Assembly (NCBI GenBank): GCA_020746875.1
Contig: JAGTJL010000005.1
Coordinates: 2,356,001-2,420,000 of the forward strand
Length of the DNA: 64,000 nt
From: Rhexocercosporidium sp. MPI-PUGE-AT-0058
Taxonomy: Eukaryota > Ascomycota > Leotiomycetes > Helotiales
Direction: 5' to 3'
Shown: in pieces, positions 10,917-22,755 of the stretch
Layout of the letters: each line of letters begins with the position of its first letter
Numbering within the stretch: the first letter of the stretch is position 1
Notes under the pieces: model-generated
Told to the model about the DNA's origin: nothing
The model's database searches: none
The model's input: only the letters and a program-made list of their open reading frames with translations
Translations under genes and position numbers: made by a program

Positions 10917-11578
10917 AAGCTAATTAAGTGATGTTTATTCAAGCAGACATCCTTCTCTCTATGTTGAATCCAATATCTCACTAAGCATCATTAGTGATTT
11001 GCACACCTAGTTGAACGATATATTCTCAAAAACAGATCGAAAGGTTGCAAGTCTACCGGTTCTCAACACTATACTAGCTGACAGTTATCGAGCTCGTCAT
11101 TTATGATTGGCACATTTTAATGAGATCAAATTTTTGCTTTCCATAAAAAACGGGTCGACTCCAGATTTTTACCGGTTTAGTGGCTAATGGATGCAATTTA
11201 TACCAACAAACTTGGATCAGCTGTGAAGTCAGGACTCAGGGAAGGTCGGAATAATAAGTCTTTTGAAAGAGCCATTGCCACATCCCAGATTAGAGAAGGC
11301 GACGAAGAAGGTCGACGGCACCGATAGATTAAGCTTCTTCACCACATGTTCAAGTATATATTACCGCAGTTTAGCATAGGTATGAAGAAAAGACGCGCGG
11401 GGCGTTCAATTTTTCGGATACTGAAGACCAAGAATATATGGGGCATTGCATGAATCTATTGAAGAGCCCCCACACCAAGAGAACACAGCTTCAAAATCCG
11501 TCGAGAGTTCCTTTTCCTGTCAATTCCAACAAAATTCAACCTAGAACTACTATCAACAATGCGGCTAAGATGGTTGAA
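10917..11578. other. Intergenic
   Basis: No gene or repeat is recognised. An 74-codon plus-strand frame at 11438-11662 is antisense to the secreted-protein gene and looks spurious. Confidence 0.5.
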
Positions 11579-12019
11579 TCAAACACAGATCACCGGGTGT
11601 GCAGCATGCAACTAAGTTCATCAGTTTCAGGTTTCGCGTCACCCAGCCACATCCTTCGATGAGCCGGTATGTCCAAGATAAAAAGCCGGTGGTACTTACC
11701 ACCCAAGGCGCAAAGTGACAGCACGTGATATACTTCTTCGGATCAGTGCATTTGTATTCATTGTTCCTGCCAACGGCAGTGGCGTCGTGACCTTTAGGAG
11801 TCAGCACAGTTTCTGACTATAGGTTCACTTCCACATAAGATGAAAATAAACAACAGAGACAAAAGATTCTAGAAACTTACATTGGTGCCCGGCAAGATTC
11901 TCATCTATTTCATCACAACATCCTCCCCATGTCTTGTCTGGACAAGGAAAGCTTCCGTTTCTAACCGCAACTGCCATAGCGGTCGAGAAGAGGAGGCTGA
12001 ATGTAGCTAGGCCTTTCAT
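11579..12019 (-). CDS. Small secreted cysteine-rich protein, hydrophobin-like spacing
   Basis: Exons 11881-12019, 11700-11791 and 11579-11611 join in phase and give 87 residues. Residues 1-19 are a signal peptide (MKGLATFSLLFSTAMAVAV), so the protein is exported. The mature part has eight cysteines spaced C-7-CC-11-C-13-C-8-CC-14-C, close to the C-CC-C-C-CC-C order of class II hydrophobins but with a longer last interval. It could be a divergent hydrophobin or an effector-type small secreted protein. The start at 12019 is chosen over 12085 because the signal peptide begins there. A different splice of the last exon would give another tail with three Cys, but only the phase-0 junction works. 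Confidence 0.65.
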
Positions 12020-12092
12020 TATGTTGCTGGAAGTTTTCGAAGTATGATTACTGAATTGAATTGTTGAGTATTCTGTGTCCAGCAAAGCCCTT

Positions 12093-12101
12093 CTTTATAT
12101 A
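12093..12101 (-). promoter_or_regulatory. TATA box of the secreted-protein gene
   Basis: TATATAAAG on the minus strand lies 74-82 nt upstream of the ATG at 12019, a normal distance for a strongly induced fungal gene. Confidence 0.5.
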
Positions 12102-13202
12102 CACATCCAACAAATAACCTAAAAATAACACACCCAAACCTAATTTCGGATCTCGGCCACCTACTCCCTCCCACAAACACAAGCGTCGTAATACCAATCT
12201 AAAGAACGGCGGATTTCCAAATCCATCCAAACGAATCCGAAAGACCGAAAACAGGGGGAAATAAGCTTTACGAGATCCTGTACCCCGCGAGACAAGCATT
12301 GGGGCTGAAGTATATTAGCCAACCGATCCTCAGCTGCAAAAGAGTGTGGTACAAAGTTATACAAGCAGGTTCGGTTTACATTATATTGCAACGTTGGATG
12401 TTGAATTAAATTCATGGGCTAAATTCGTGCTGAGCTTGAGAGCTGAATGCATGGCGGAGGTGGAGGTGGACGGTGTTAGTTGAAGTTGAGATGAAGTTCG
12501 GATTGCGGTTACCGTGAATTCGGAGCATCAATGGTACTTTTGACACTTCAAACGCCTCAGTAGAAATATCTACTAATGACAATCTGCTATATTTATTGGA
12601 AACAACAAGGTAGATGTTGCGCGTCCCGAAGTCTTCTCTTGTAGATTCGCTACGGGGACGCATGTTAATTAAGTTAATTAACCCCGCTAATTAAATCAAT
12701 ACAATTGACTACCAAGTTAATTAAATAATTACCACTCGCGTTCCCCGACTGTAAGCGAGTCCCCGAGTATACAGGAGGTGAACCGGCTATTAATTGAAAA
12801 AGTAATTAAATTAATTGACCTAAAGTCCCGCAGGGATTCTGATTGGTAAACGTACGAAGATTTCTGGTGACTGGCGAGCCTCACAGAGAAGCTGCACAAA
12901 TTAAAAACTACACAACGGTGATTGTACACAGGGAAGGGAAAATTCTCGGTATCTTCGAAGCATTTCGTCTTCGAATTTATACCTTTTGTTTTGCTCACCA
13001 GCGGAGAACTCAAGCCCGCACCTCAGCCTTACCCCGCTTACTCGCCTCTTTCGCCACCCCTAAGTAAACACTAAGGTAGAAGGCATGCATGACATCACCA
13101 ATTTCGATTGAGGCTCCTCTCTTCTTTTAACAGCCTTCGAAACAAACAACTTACTTTCAAATCATCAAGAAAGGCAGTAACTACAAACAAAAAACTATCA
13201 GA
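12102..13202. other. Intergenic with TTAATTAA-rich patches
   Basis: No gene is seen. Two AT patches (12664-12730 and 12786-12822) contain several TTAATTAA/TAATTAAAT words around a GC-richer core with a short ACTCGC...GCGAGT hairpin at about 12734-12760. This may be a decayed small repeat or the upstream regulatory region of the CsbD-like gene. Confidence 0.4.
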
Positions 13203-13660
13203 ATGTCAGCAATAAACTCCAACGATAAACAAGCTAGTATGATCGGCGGACATGCTCAATACGCCAAAGGCTACGTTGAAGAGACCGTACGCCTTTCCCT
13301 CTCGCATCAATTTATCCCTTCTGCAATTTCCATGAACTGACCAAAACAGGTCGGCAACCTCATCGGCTCAAAAGAATGGCAAGAAAGCGGGAAGACAGAC
13401 GCTGAGGCTGGAATCGGCGAGATGAAGGTCCGTTATCTCTGTTCACTAGAAAAACTACACAGAGATGTGGAGATGTGTGTATATGTGGACAAGAGTACCC
13501 AGGCTGACAGTATGTGTAATTGCAGGCAGCGAATCAACAACGTACATCCGAGCCAGCAGCCAGTAGAATCGGTAGCAGAGTCGAGGAACTGGCGGGAAAG
13601 GCAGCAGGATGTGAGGGTATGGAGAAAGAAGGCGTTGGGAGGCAGTCAAAAGCTGCATAA
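13203..13660 (+). CDS. CsbD-like / mismatched base pair and cruciform DNA recognition protein
   Basis: Exons 13203-13286, 13350-13427 and 13526-13660 join in phase 0 and give 98 residues. The N-terminal half contains GGHAQYAKGYVEETVGNLIGS, recognisable as the CsbD-like fold of the fungal Hmp1-type protein. The C-terminal half repeats it loosely (RVEELAGKAAGCEGMEKEG). The family is small, hydrophilic and stress-induced. A fungal member was described as binding cruciform DNA, though its role in the cell is unclear. All three exons lie in one compact unit with canonical GT-AG ends. Confidence 0.85.
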
Positions 13661-15516
13661 TCAGCTGATGGATTGTTGAAAGACCAACACGGGAGATGGT
13701 GGCGGGAATTACAAGCGGGTTTCTTCCCTGCATCCCGCAGGACAGTTTTTGGGGAGAACCAACGTCCGCCTTTGTAATTAATGCTGTGGAATCAATAAAT
13801 CAAAGCATGTTGCAGCTGAAAATTGCTGGAGAACTAGTCTTTTTAGAAAAAGAAACTAAATAAGCTGTTTCTAACGCACTAGCTATATTTACATCCAATA
13901 TAACTCTTCCTTAGTTAAACATAGAAGTACTAAGGACGCGAGGGTTGGGTGCAATATGGCTAGCAGGCTTTCCAGTCCCAGAATAGAAGTCTGATTCCAT
14001 GTTGGTTATGATATCCTAGTATATTTGCGAGGATCTCTAGCCAGCATCCAATCAGTTCATGCAAAACATGTAACCAATCTCTGTCACTAAATCCATAACT
14101 TTCCATAGTCTTACCAATCTTCGCTCTAGTACCATCGAAATTAAATCGAAAACGGTTTGAATTTTCCCCAACTAACTCCGCAATACAATTGCTGATTGAA
14201 GTTATTCCAGTACTTGACGTGACACGCATCCCGATTGACTCGCTATCTTCAACGCCGTCGGGTTGATCTTCGTAACTTTCTCGGCAGATGTAAACGCCCT
14301 GATGGCAAGCAATCCGCGGAACTCCTCGATAACCGCTTGATTCTTAACTCAATATTCCAGAGCAACGCGCAACGGGGCGACACTCAACGCGTTGGTGAAG
14401 GCAGAGCTTTATGAGAACTTATACCGGTGTCAGAAGACCTATTTTCTCTACAATCGCATGTAATCGGCACAAAACTTAGCATTGTTATTCAATACAAATC
14501 CACTGTATCCTCGAATTTCGCAAGCAAGTCCGTCATTCAAACCGGTCCCACTTACGCTTCTCCGATCGTCCCCAGTAATTCGACAATTCATTCCGGCAGG
14601 CTATACAAAGACAAAGGCCTCTGGACAGCCGATATCCAAGTGGTTTAGACTCAGATCTATACCCTTGCATGGAGCCTAGAGTAACAAAAGTTACAATCAG
14701 CATCAAAGCCTTACCGAACATCACCACCGAAAATACACAGGAGAAACCAGAGGTATGAATCCCACGTTACTAACTAGATTTATTGGCTTAAGAAACAACC
14801 AAAAAATAGATTTAGCATCAAGTCGCACAGCTCCAGAGCAGCAGCAAAACGAAGACAGCAGACGCAAGGATATATTACAGGTTTAGAAAGACGGATATAA
14901 TGGAGGTATTATCTCGGGATTTAACCTTCAAGAATGAAGAGTATGCTCGACTTGATATTGAGGTGGAGATGCTGCAGATAGCAACTGAGGAACATGCGAC
15001 AGACAGATGTGACACTGGAGCCCAATAAGAAGAACGTAAACATAAGACAAAATAGATACTAATAGATCCTAGGGATCTTGTTAGATCTTTGCGATCTATA
15101 GGGATCTAGTGCACAAAGGGTTCTGTATAAGTAGGTATGAAGCAAATCACGAGACACATATCTCAACATCGCCTCGTTCTTCCACCCAATTAAAACAACA
15201 AACAATAAAAATCCCATTCCCCACTTCTATCCGTGAAATGAAGCGCATCATCACCTTACTCTAGAAACCTCCCGTTTTCCCATTCACCGCATAATCTCCA
15301 ACCCAAGCACTACCGTTTGGAGCACATGTGTTCTCTTCTCCTGTTCCTAGCTTTCCTCACAGGCGACTTCCTCCCTCAACAAAAACTTTAGTCTCTCGCA
15401 CAACAAAACAGACTTAAGAGGCCACCGAGAGTCCCGGACCTAAGCGTTAAGTTGGGGTGATTAGTTCGGCTGATGGCATGAAAGAAAAGTGTTGACTGGT
15501 GAGTTAATGCCTGTAC
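13661..15516. other. Long gene-poor stretch with transposon-like remains
   Basis: A minus-strand 89-codon frame (13960-14229) and a plus-strand coding-like frame ending in a stop at about 15028 (LSRDLTFKNEEYARLDIEVE) belong to no family I recognise. From 15062 a run of GATCT/AGATC words is followed by TGTATAAGTAGG and sequence resembling an LTR or promoter. I see no complete element and no target duplication. Confidence 0.35.
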
Positions 15517-16028
15517 TTACAACATTGCTGAGTCCAGGAGAGCTAGACCAAAATAAAGGCCCGAAGATAAAGGTGCTTCGATAACGTTTTTGATGGCCAA
15601 GGGTCCCTCCACGACGTTTCTGATAGATTCTCCGCGTTTTTTAGTCTGGTTGGCAAACTGCTGTTCTTCAAGCTCTAATATCGGCCTCAGACTCGGGTCG
15701 GCGAAAAGCAAGATCAATAAGGGGAGCCAGATGCAAAAGACGACTATAAACCCAATAGCACGGCTAACTTTCAAGACGTCCCTTCCTGTGTCTGTTACGC
15801 TCGAAAAGAAGATAATAAAGACCATAGTAAAGATTGACTAGCTTTAGATTAGCGAAATTCAGTTGCTATATTAGAGGCAGATAAGAGTTTATATTTATAA
15901 TTTACCAAGACCAGATGGGCTATCGTAATCCCATTTGAGCCATATTTCGCAATCGCAGCTGCAGAAGTTCCCATGATAGCACAGGCCACAATCAAAAGAG
16001 TCGTGCAGGTTAAAGTACCCGTTCCCAT
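15517..16028 (-). CDS. Hypothetical small membrane protein, three TM segments
   Basis: Exons 15906-16028 and 15517-15837 (68-nt intron) give about 143 residues. Hydrophobic segments lie at about 7-27 (CTTLLIVACAIMGTSAAAIA), 34-58 (ITIAHLVLSIFTMVFIIFF) and 70-92 (AIGFIVVFCIWLPLLILLFA), followed by a charged tail. I do not recognise the family. The stop TAA at 15517-15519 overlaps a good donor (TT|GTAAGT), so the transcript may splice to an extra exon near 15440-15370. Confidence in the two hydrophobic exons is fair; the 3' end is uncertain. Confidence 0.5.
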
Positions 16029-17377
16029 GATTGTAGAAAGGAGCTGTGAGTGGTGGATGGAGAATGAATTGTGATGGAACTGGATAAGGGGGATTTGGCG
16101 AGAAATGACAGAGGTTCTTATCAAAAGGTATTATTATACCCCCCCCCCCAAAATACTTCAGCGAAGGCTTCGAGCCACCTAAAAGCCGTGCTTGATAGAA
16201 AACTGGGGCTGTGGCGTGCGCTACAAAGTAATAAGAGGGGGAAGAGTATTCAGCAAACCAAAATCGGCCACGAATCCAGATGATGCGCGCCTCCTACAGC
16301 CACCCACAATTCTCTAAAGTATAAGTAACCTAAATGTCTGTCTCACAAATTTCGGTTCCCGTAGCGAAAGACCCGCATGAAGCGAGCAATTGAATTCATA
16401 TTTTCCTTTATTCAAACGCATGTGTAGAGGACTCAGTCAAAAGTCCCAGGACTCTATCCCTCTCACGCAAGTTGAATGACAGCATACAAAGGGGACCTCG
16501 CCGCTCCTATACGTCAAGAAGGGTGCTATACACAAGTAGCTCTTGTCGTTGACTCGCGCACTACTCACGCCAAAGGCAATTCCCGTGCTGGATGAAGCCA
16601 CAATAAGTGAGTGCCACTAAGCGTACATTATCATACGGAGTATGCCGATGCACATGCACGTTCTCATCGCTGGCAATATCCGGTGCAAAAGAGGAGAGTT
16701 TAGTTGTCGTTAAGAGGGAATGTAAGATTAAAGCCTAACTTTTATAGTAACAACGTGCTTGAAACTAGGGGCATGAGGCTCACCGACCACGGACGGCTAA
16801 GTAGGGGTCTTGGTCAAGACCCGTGATTAGAATAATCACGTGACATATAGGTAACCTGGACAACTGGGCTAGACTGTCTACCTTACGACACTCTCCTTCT
16901 GTAATGATGACCTTACTCCTCTTCACATCCCACACAAACTTCTATCCGGTCCTTCTGGTAAGCACCTTCTCTTCTACGGGGTTCTCAGGTTCACGAGGGC
17001 AAGGAAGCTCACCGGTTTCTGCAGGCTCATCTACTGCACTGGCTTGAGGCGCTTGGGTGGATGGGCAATAATTATGTCAGAAGGGATTCAAGCAATATTC
17101 TCCTTAGAGGCTCACGTTCTAGCCATCTATCTATTGCTTATAGCAGTCTAATTAACTTGTCCTTAAGTTAATAAATGCCCTAATTTGCACGCACTTCTCT
17201 ATAATGTAAAGCGATTTGCCTTGTATAAGTGATCAGCTATTGAACAGGCGCCCCTCCAATTATACTATTCCGCCCTTATCTTCCTTCGCCCCAGAGAGGA
17301 GCATCGTTCGGAGACAGTTTGAAAGTTTAATCCCGACTTAGATTCAGAGGAAACCAAAAGTAAAAGCATATTAGAGT
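16029..17377. other. Intergenic, with a poly-C run
   Basis: No gene is seen. A run of 13 C lies at about 16139-16151, just upstream of the 3-TM gene, and could be a slippage site. Confidence 0.5.
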
Positions 17378-17560
17378 GCTGCTTTGCAGACGCTCGAGGG
17401 CCACTCGGACTGGGTCACTTCAGTGGCCTTCTCTCCGGACGGCAAGGAGGTTGTGTCTGGATCGCGGGATTACACAGTCCTGCAGCAGACGCTCAAGGGC
17501 CGCTCGTTTACCATCACTTCAGTCGCCCCCGATGGCAAGCAGGCTAATGGCAAGCTTTAA
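17378..17560 (+). pseudogene. WD40-repeat fragment (NLR or HET-E-type scrap)
   Basis: The frame reads [20 protein letters not shown] followed by [10 protein letters not shown], the exact consensus of high-identity WD40 repeats in fungal NACHT-WD40 proteins. A second, degraded unit follows ([17 protein letters not shown]) and a TAA ends it at 17560. The normal unit is 42 residues. Here the second unit has lost residues, and nothing like it lies on either side, so this is an orphan scrap of a STAND-type gene. Confidence 0.75.
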
Positions 17561-18147
17561 CAGGGATGGGCAAGTTGAGGAGACTAGGAAGACTGACTAA
17601 ACAAACCAGCTTGCTGGACATCGAGAGAGCCAAGTGAAGATGCTATCGAAGCATATTCATCGCTTTTAGACGGAGCTTGTACTCAATTCAATTCAATCCA
17701 ATTCAATTTCTATTCTACCCCCTCAAAACTACAAAGTGATATTCTGAATCAAACCATCCATCCAACCACCACCCCATCAAACCCAACCCAGTCTTCCCCC
17801 CCCCTCTCCCCATTGAGCAGCCCAACACAAAGCCAAACCCAAGGATAAGCACCATCAAACGCAGCTCTTGCGAGACTGAATATGCTACCCCCCTTTTCTT
17901 CATCTCCCATTGTTCCACTCCAGCTTATTATAATCAACAGGTTTCTTTTCCATCCATTTCCATATAAAGGTACGTCGGCCGTGAAGAAGAAAAGTTAGCG
18001 AGAGGGAATTACCCAATCAACACAAGACAAGAAACAGCAGAAAAAGAATCTACAGCTAACCCTAGTCCCTAGCCTAACACTCTCCCGCCATCTTCGCTAT
18101 GCATCAATCGGTTTGCTCACTTGCGTTCTGATCCATCATATTCATTT
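17561..18147. other. Intergenic
   Basis: No gene is visible. C-rich and AT tracts are present. This is the 3' flank of the importin gene. Confidence 0.5.
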
Positions 18148-21100
18148 CTAAGCACCCTGCGCAAGTTCCTGCAACTTCCCCTTCTCCTCACCACTCAACG
18201 CCTCATAAATAGCATTGAAATCAGCCAGATTCTCCCTCCCGGCTCTGATAAAGAATTCAGTGAGATAAGCCTGCGTTTCATCATCTCTCTGCCTTGTGAA
18301 GCTACCCTGTCCCTCGCCGTACGCCATGAGTTCGGCCTTGGTGCCACCGAGTCCAAGATCCAGAACGTTGGTGTGCACATCTTCCCAGCCATCGTCCTCT
18401 GCTTCCTCATCTGCGAAGTCGGCAATAGCGGCAGCTGCGAGGGTGTTGGCATGGCCGGATGCAGAGAGGAGCTCTTCAATGAGGACTTTGAGGATCTTCA
18501 GAGGCGCGGGGATTATTGTGAACTGGTCGGGGTCTTGGGATTTGATGTCAGCTTGTGTTCTGGGTAAGGATGGGATGGGGATCGTGAGCAGGGAAGCTAC
18601 TTAGTTTGGCTTGGGACCTGGTCATGATCCGATCGCTTTTGGGGATTATGAGGTCACCTTTAACCATTGTTTGAACGACTCGTGGGTCATTTAATGTAAA
18701 GAGCTTGGAGAGGGCGATGACGCTTTTTGATTGTCAGCATTGCAACAGTCAATAAGACGGATGGCTTACTTTTGTCGAATCTCGTCATATCCAACAAAGT
18801 GCACGGAATTCTCCAGCCACTTGCTCAGGACTATTTGTAGGCCATTCTGACCGTTGATATCAATCTGAGCCAAGAACTCAACAACGTCATGAGCTCCGAC
18901 CAGTGATAATCGAGCGAATACGAGGATGAGTGATTGAATAAAGGGTGCAGCCTCGGCTGTTGCAAGTCTGGACGCGACAGCCCGAAGGAGTTGTTCGAGG
19001 TATGGACCAAGACGTTCTTGGCCTGCCTTCTCCACAAGTTCAGCGGCAAGGCCACCGACTTCTGAGGCGGCGTTATCTTCAATCGCGGGGCTGAGAAGTT
19101 TGTCGATGATAATAAGACAGACTTCCAGGCCTGACCGGCTCGCCTCATCGTGCCAAGCGAATACTTGTTGATGATCGTGCATAAGCATATATTTGATAGC
19201 CTCGGCTCCAGGTCGCAGGATTCCACCTTCTACGGTGGCCATCAGCAGTCGATTGAGCTTTGGCAGCGCAGCTGCAACGTATCCAGGTGGCAGTGGCTCA
19301 GACCCATTTTGAGTGAGGACAGTGAGCAATTCCGTGGCAAGCTGAAGGATTTTAGCATGCATCCTCGCACATACCAATTTTTACATACCTCAACCAAAGG
19401 ATCATCTCCAGTCATGTTACCGACATCAAGTGCGCCGGTAAGGGAAGGCAAGACCTTGGCGCAAAGAGCAGTGTATGAGTCCCCAGTTGACAAAGAGCTC
19501 ACGATCTCCTCAAATGTCTCGCTGACTAACATGGTCATTTGGAAAGTAGCGGCTCCGTGCTTAGCGAGAACAAACAAGAGGTCCAAAGCGCCACTATCTC
19601 CAGTGATAGTGATTCGAGGGTCCATGGTAATAGCAGCACGCAGAGTCTCGACGAGAGTGACCAACAGATCATCGGCGTCCTCGAGATCGGTCAAGTCCTT
19701 GGCATACAAATATTCCGAAATGCATGCGATGATGGGTACTTGACGATCAGCAGGTACTGTGCGTGCACTTATGAAACCCTGGAGAGATTTGATGCAAGAG
19801 ACTTTGACGACTTCAGCCTCATCACTGTTGACACCCTTGATTGTGCGATCGAGCAGTCCAAGTGCTACATCTGGAATGCTTTGTACCAAGATACCTGCAA
19901 TGAGATACCCCCGTGCTCGGAACAAGGGTTCTTCGGTTCGATTAATAGCATAATCGACCAAGGGCAGGTATGCCGCTGCAACTTCTGGGGTGATTGCCTT
20001 GTCAACATCTAAGAAATCGTTCAAGAGCTGCGTAAGGAGAAACAGGGACGCCTCTTTTGTTCTCCAGGTCGCTGACTCATTGGCGTATAAGACTTGAGTG
20101 TATGCCAGTAAACCTTCCAAAGCACCCTGGTTCAGCCACTCTCCCAGCTTGATCAGTAAATCGCCGCAAGCTGTACGAGCAGTGTAGTTTGCTGTAACAG
20201 AAGTCTCCTCGGCCAAGAACAGGTTGACATCGATATCCCATAGATCTTCCTCCTCCTTGGGAATCTGTGCATATCCAACAGCCAACTTCATAACATCCAT
20301 GACCCACAACGTGCCGGAGACACCTCCTTGTTGTTGCAACTGGGCCTCAAGTTCTTTCTGAACGGGTGGTGCCCTCAAGCAGGATTGCAAAAAGTCGAGC
20401 TCCTCCAGGATTAAGAAGTCCAGTGTGTATGGGAGACCATCCGCGTCCTCCAAGCGCCCCTGCTCATCGTTATCCACGTACATATCCTGATAGTTGTCCT
20501 GAAGTAGCGAAAGCTCCTCCCAAGTAGCACTGAACAGAACAGGACTTTGTGGGAGTAGGAGTTGTGGAAAGACGGAACGAATCTTCATCAAAGTTTTGAC
20601 GACCTGGAGCTTCAGAGCAATGAGACCTCTCCAAGCTTCAGGGCGATCGTCCCGTCCGCTTTCGTATCCCTCATCACCACCAGCTGGTCTCGCAGGTAGA
20701 GGCTTCTTCATAATTTCCATAAAGAATGGGCTCCAAGCACTCAGGACCTCGTCCGCAAATCCCTTAACTTCTGGGCCATGCTCATCCTTGACCATATCCA
20801 TAATGTCAAATGTGCCTCGGAATACTGACACGGCGAGGGCGCGTAGGAGCAGCTTTCGCGAACCACTGACCGCAACATTGTGAACGACATTCACGATATC
20901 CCGCGCAACAGAGAAGAACTGATCCTCGGTGAGAGAATCTTCCACCAAGTCTGAAAGTACCTTCAAAGCACCATGTAGCTGGTCGTCTGTGGCATTCGGG
21001 ATAAGGTGGAGGATAGCAGGGAGGAGATTCGGCCACTGATCGGGATAGTCAACATTGGCGATTTTACTCACCACGTATCTAGTAAACATTAGCCAGCTGA

Positions 21101-21482
21101 CTCCCCCAATCTGGCTCGGTCCACAATCAGAAAGCCACAGGAGGGGCATACGAAGCAGCGCTTTTAATCTTCCTATCCGCATCCCCACTCGTAGCCAGCT
21201 CCAACATCTGCCCTCTCAGCGCCTCCTTAACCTGCTCATCGATCTGCACCACGGGCCCATCATCACTCTCCCCACTCCAATTGCGCTCCACGAACGTCCT
21301 CAGCAGCAACAGCGCACTCTGTCTGATCTGTGGGCTCACGCTGGAATGGCTGGCAATTGCGGCCAGACTGCCTGGGAAGGCGGGGTTGGTTTTGGCCTGG
21401 TCGAGGTGCTGCTCTGCTTGCTTGCGGGGGCTTCGGCGGGCAGCTGCGTGTCTGCTAGCAGAGACAAGAGTTGGTCTTCCAT
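18148..21482 (-). CDS. KAP114: Importin-9/Kap114-type karyopherin
   Basis: Exons 21152-21482, 19389-21078, 18770-19341, 18601-18722 and 18148-18551 join in phase with 47-73 nt introns and total about 1,039 residues, normal for Kap114. The protein is a HEAT-repeat superhelix that carries histones and TBP into the nucleus under Ran control. The importin N-terminal domain (SHSSVSPQIRQSALLLLRTFVERNW) and the DPRVVQTMV/IMTRSQAK/DQFTIIPAPLK landmarks near the C-terminus match importin-9. An acidic stretch (DEEAEDDGWED) precedes the end, also typical. The start at 21482 has a good context (AACCATGG), but its frame meets the domain only if one base is added in a run of five C at 21426-21430. The last intron's ends are my best guess. 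Confidence 0.85.
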
Positions 21483-21972
21483 GGTTCCAGCCATCCCAAA
21501 GGTTTGCTTTTGTATTATCTTGAGCTTTGTGCGAGGGATTGTACGGTACTTCCGGGATGAGGGATGGTGGGCTGGATGTGTTTCGAGTGTTTGGATATCG
21601 AGGTGGTCCGTTCGGAAGTAGAGCGGGATGGAGGAGGGAGCACGCGAAGGTGCGTGGGTGCCCTGAGGTGGGTTTCGGGGATTTTATTTTTTTGGGACGG
21701 GGAAGCGCGACTCGACGCGACTCATGGCTTCGGGTCGTGCCTGACGACATTCGAGTACATACAGACCACCGGCAACATCAACATCAACATCAACATCAAC
21801 ATCGGCTTCATCACCTTCAACTTCAGACGCTTGCTTTCTCCTTCATTTGCTTGCGTACCACCACGATTATTGTCACACAGTATAATATGTCAACATCCAG
21901 CTCCAGATAGCAATCCTGTTGCTATTCACATCAGAGAGTGCAGTATCAAAACAAACCCCCTCCTACCCCGCC
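21483..21972. promoter_or_regulatory. Shared divergent promoter region of Kap114 and Rev7 genes
   Basis: The two start codons face away from each other across 490 bp. The interval carries the 5' leaders of both, including a hexamer microsatellite. No specific factor site is identified. Confidence 0.5.
21773..21803. repeat. (CAACAT)n microsatellite
   Basis: Five tandem CAACAT units plus one base lie in the likely 5' leader of the Rev7 gene, 170 nt before its ATG. Length variation here should be common between strains. Confidence 0.85.
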
Positions 21973-22755
21973 ATGTTCACCACCGCCCCTCGATACCACG
22001 AACCCCTCTACCTCACAACGCCCCTCTCCCTCCACCAAACACTCACCTCCTTCCTCACCGTCGCCATCCACACGATCCTCTACACACGCGCCCTCTACCC
22101 ACCAGCGACCTTCCTCACCACCCGCGCCTACAACTTCCCCGTCCACCAATCCCGCCACCCAGCCGTCTGCGAATGGATAAACAGCGCTATAGCATCCATC
22201 GCCGTGCTACTGCAGAAAGGCAGCGTGAAGAGAATCGTGGTGCCGATATTCAGTGAACAGGGGGAGGTCATGGAGAGGTTTATGTTTGATGTTGAGAGGT
22301 TTCCTGTTGTGGGGGAGAAGGAACGCTGGACGGAATTCGAGGCAAGAGATCAGAATCCAGACCTCATCCCAAACCCGAACCCGAATCCGAACTCGGACGT
22401 AAACGTAAATGAAGGCAAAGCAGGAGTTCCTCGCGCGGACATAGAAGAACAACTCCGTGGCACAATCCGCCGTCTCGATTATGCGTGCAGCAGACTCACC
22501 CCGCTCCCGAAAAACTGCACTTTTAGCATCGCGGTGGAGTTGAGGGATGAACCTGATGTAGAACCACCTATTGGTCATCCGCAGCCTTGGATACCGAGTG
22601 AACCTAGCTTGCAGACAGGGGAGAAGGGGAACAGTGAGACGATTGGGAAGGATCTGGGAGGTGTGAAGAGTGTCCCGGTTAGGTTGGTAGAAACAGGGGA
22701 ATTTGTGTTGGAAGCTTGGATTGAAGAGGGGAGAGCGAAGTTTGATGAGGGGTGA
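21973..22755 (+). CDS. REV7: Rev7/MAD2B HORMA-domain protein
   Basis: A single exon of 260 residues. The HORMA domain starts with the helix SFLTVAIHTILYTRALYPP and continues with FPVHQSRHPAVCEWI, IVVPIFS and MERFMFDVERFPVV, all hallmarks of Rev7/MAD2L2. The protein is the accessory subunit of translesion polymerase zeta and, by closing its HORMA seat belt, holds Rev3. The ATG at 21973 is the first in frame. A fungal-type low-complexity insert (alternating Pro-Asn, about 22370-22400) sits in the loop, followed by the C-terminal strands ending WIEEGRAKFDEG. A downstream donor-like GTGAGG overlaps the stop, so a further 3' exon cannot be excluded. Confidence 0.85.
   Translation: MFTTAPRYHEPLYLTTPLSLHQTLTSFLTVAIHTILYTRALYPPATFLTTRAYNFPVHQSRHPAVCEWINSAIASIAVLLQKGSVKRIVVPIFSEQGEVMERFMFDVERFPVVGEKERWTEFEARDQNPDLIPNPNPNPNSDVNVNEGKAGVPRADIEEQLRGTIRRLDYACSRLTPLPKNCTFSIAVELRDEPDVEPPIGHPQPWIPSEPSLQTGEKGNSETIGKDLGGVKSVPVRLVETGEFVLEAWIEEGRAKFDEG

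Noticed and set aside
21483..21750. Long N-terminal extension of Kap114 in the open frame up to 21750
   Set aside because: The residues are basic and Pro-rich with no counterpart in importins, while the ATG at 21482 in the other frame gives the expected start up to the C-run.
21564..22256. 230-codon plus-strand frame over the Rev7 start
   Set aside because: It is a His/Pro-rich shadow of the Rev7 coding frame and its microsatellite leader.
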